Shown here piece after piece: positions 62,819-64,000 of a stretch of 64,000 nucleotides of DNA (position 1 is the stretch's first letter; every line of letters starts with the position of its first letter). The DNA comes from Mangrovicella endophytica (lineage in GTDB: Bacteria > Pseudomonadota > Alphaproteobacteria > Rhizobiales > Rhizobiaceae). The notes beneath the pieces are model-generated. The model did not search any database, was not told where the DNA came from, and saw nothing but the letters and a program-made list of their open reading frames with translations. The DNA lies in contig NZ_PKMZ01000005.1 in NCBI RefSeq assembly GCF_002893625.1, positions 1 through 64,000 on the forward strand. Reading direction: 5' to 3'. Both the position numbers and the translations under genes were made by a program.

Positions 62819-63997
62819 ATGACCCTCACCCTCGTCGTCGATCCGGCCGATCAGCCAGCCCTCTTCGGCGTTGCGGCCGCTCTCCATGCGCGTCGCGTCG
62901 GTGCGCGCTTCATGCACGGTGCGCCGCTCTTTGATCTCGCGCGCGACGCGGATGCGGCTCAGTATGTCTTTCGCGACGGCGGTCTTGGCGCGAGCGGCCT
63001 CTATTTCGTCGAGGCCATTCTCGGCGAGCCGCCGGCGGCGCCGAGCAGCGATGCCGAACTCATCCGGGCTGCAGCCAATGGCGAGGTCGTGGTTCCCGTG
63101 CATGAAGGCTTCGGCCAGAGCGCCGACGGTCTAGTGGATGCGGCATCCGCTGCCGGTGTCGAGTGTCAGGTCGTCGCCATCGACGCCGAGAGCGAGGCGG
63201 CCGTGCCTCGCTCAGGTCAGGCACTGGCATCGGCACCGGATGATGCGCCCGTCCCGATCCTCTTCATCGGACGCGAGCGCGATCATCGCGCCGTCTATCC
63301 CGCGGCACTGGCTTCACTGGAGGCCGCTGCCGCGTCCGCCGGAATGGCGCTCGACATCCGCTTCGTCGACCCGACGACGATCGCCGCCGGCGCCTCGATC
63401 TTCGCGGGGATCGCTGGCATCCTCCTGCCGGGCGGTTCGGACATGGCGAATGTTCCGGGGCAGACCCTTGCCGCGCGCCATGCGATCGAGGCGCAGCTTC
63501 CCGTACTCGGCCTCTGCCTCGGCATGCAGACGATGACGACGGCGTTTGCGCAACGGCTACTCGGCTCCGAGGCGGTCAATCTGGCGGAGGCCGATCCGCA
63601 AGCGCCCACCAAGAGCTTCGTCGCGATGGCCGACATCACGGACGGCGACACGCTGCCGGCGCACCGTACCGGCGAGCAGCCGATCCGGATCGCTCCGGGC
63701 ACGAGGCTTGCCGCCGCGCTCGGGTGCGACGAACTGCCGATCCGCTGCAATCATCGCTATTGTGTCTCACCGACGCTGCGGCCGGCTCTCGCGAATGGCG
63801 GCCTCGTTATCTCCGCCTCCAGCTTCGGCGACCGGATCGTCGATGCGGTGGAGTGGCCTGAGCACCCCTTCTTCATGGGCCTGCAGGGGCATCCCGAGCT
63901 TGGCGTGCCCGGCGGACCGCAATCGCTTGTCTTCGGCGCCTTTCTGCAGGCGGCGAAGGCATATTCCGAATCGAAGGACAGGACGCATGGATCTTGA
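62819..63997 (+). CDS. Class I glutamine amidotransferase-like protein with unknown N-terminal domain
   Basis: The C-terminal ~240 of 392 residues form a class I GATase fold. The nucleophile is Cys233 (LGLCLGMQTM) and the His/Glu pair is His358 and Glu360 (LQGHPELG), so the triad is intact. The spacing and the ILLPGGSDMAN turn recall the amidase domain of CTP synthase and its stand-alone relatives. The first ~140 residues (TLVVDPADQPALFGVAAALH onward) are not recognised. It could be an amidase or gamma-glutamyl hydrolase acting on an amino-acid conjugate. The stop overlaps the next start. Confidence 0.78.
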   Translation: MTLTLVVDPADQPALFGVAAALHARRVGARFMHGAPLFDLARDADAAQYVFRDGGLGASGLYFVEAILGEPPAAPSSDAELIRAAANGEVVVPVHEGFGQSADGLVDAASAAGVECQVVAIDAESEAAVPRSGQALASAPDDAPVPILFIGRERDHRAVYPAALASLEAAAASAGMALDIRFVDPTTIAAGASIFAGIAGILLPGGSDMANVPGQTLAARHAIEAQLPVLGLCLGMQTMTTAFAQRLLGSEAVNLAEADPQAPTKSFVAMADITDGDTLPAHRTGEQPIRIAPGTRLAAALGCDELPIRCNHRYCVSPTLRPALANGGLVISASSFGDRIVDAVEWPEHPFFMGLQGHPELGVPGGPQSLVFGAFLQAAKAYSESKDRTHGS

Positions 63998-64000
63998 ACT
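63987..64000 (+). CDS. Start of next gene (partial, cut by the window edge)
   Basis: An ATG at 63987 lies 11 bases before the end of the amidotransferase-like gene, with AAGGACAGG just upstream. Only the first codons (MDLE) are inside the window, so the product cannot be identified. The overlap pattern matches other coupled genes here. Confidence 0.4.

Overview
The window is high-GC DNA with dense, alphaproteobacterial-style gene packing: many ATGA/GTGA overlaps and frequent GTG, TTG and CTG starts. The order rplU-rpmA-GNAT-obgE-proB-proA-nadD-rsfS-rlmH-envC-ctpA-(divergent polysaccharide deacetylase)-rppH is the familiar Hyphomicrobiales (Rhizobiales) chromosomal block. rplU carries the long Lys/Ala/Glu-rich tail seen in that order. 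I would place the source in Hyphomicrobiales, possibly near Aurantimonadaceae, but the family is not resolved from sequence alone. I saw no rRNA, tRNA, CRISPR array, insertion sequence, integrase or phage gene.

Layout. (1) 1-12.7 kb: core housekeeping. It holds ribosomal proteins L21/L27, the ribosome-assembly GTPase Obg, proline synthesis, NAD synthesis, ribosome silencing, 23S rRNA methylation, a cell-division amidase activator, a C-terminal processing protease and RNA pyrophosphohydrolase. (2) 12.8-16.4 kb, minus strand: a translationally coupled four-gene cluster of GT2 glycosyltransferase, acyl-CoA-dehydrogenase-like flavoprotein, PIG-L deacetylase and NodS-like methyltransferase. Its chemistry resembles Nod-factor tailoring, but I do not recognise it as a described pathway. 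(3) 16.5-24 kb, minus: ilvD, then an oligopeptide ABC transporter whose two ATPases are fused in one protein. (4) 24.2-38.5 kb, plus: a catabolic island. It has an IclR regulator, a Zn-dependent polyol-type dehydrogenase, a molybdenum hydroxylase with an unusual subunit split, a tripartite tricarboxylate-type (TTT) transporter, an IolD-like ThDP enzyme, an aldehyde dehydrogenase and a sugar-acid dehydratase. The substrate is unknown. The membrane transhydrogenase pntAB follows at 38.6-41.6 kb.

(5) 41.7-54.3 kb: nitrogen-compound catabolism. The 5-oxoprolinase genes pxpC and pxpB-pxpA lie on either side of a minus-strand operon of amino-acid ABC transporter, arginase-family ureohydrolase and DUF1989 protein. 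A 2-hydroxyacid dehydrogenase / amidohydrolase / GntR operon follows. Two paralogous GntR-FCD regulators and two near-identical palindromes (TTGGTACACCAA and TTGGTATACCAA) suggest one regulatory logic. (6) 53.3-61.3 kb: a GntR-type regulator with two winged-helix domains stands divergent to a seven-gene operon: amino-acid ABC transporter, M20 hydrolase, enolase-superfamily epimerase, a metal-ligand-depleted M24 protein and a DapA-family lyase. This looks like import and stepwise breakdown of an amino-acid derivative. (7) 61.4-64 kb: a class I aminotransferase, a divergent class-I glutamine-amidotransferase-like protein with an unrecognised N-terminal domain, and the first codons of the next gene.

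Terminator-like hairpins with T runs were found after rpmA, ctpA, pntB and the second DapA-family gene. The biology most worth following up is the NodS/PIG-L/GT2 cluster, the Mo-hydroxylase/IolD-like island, and the epimerase/M24/DapA operon.
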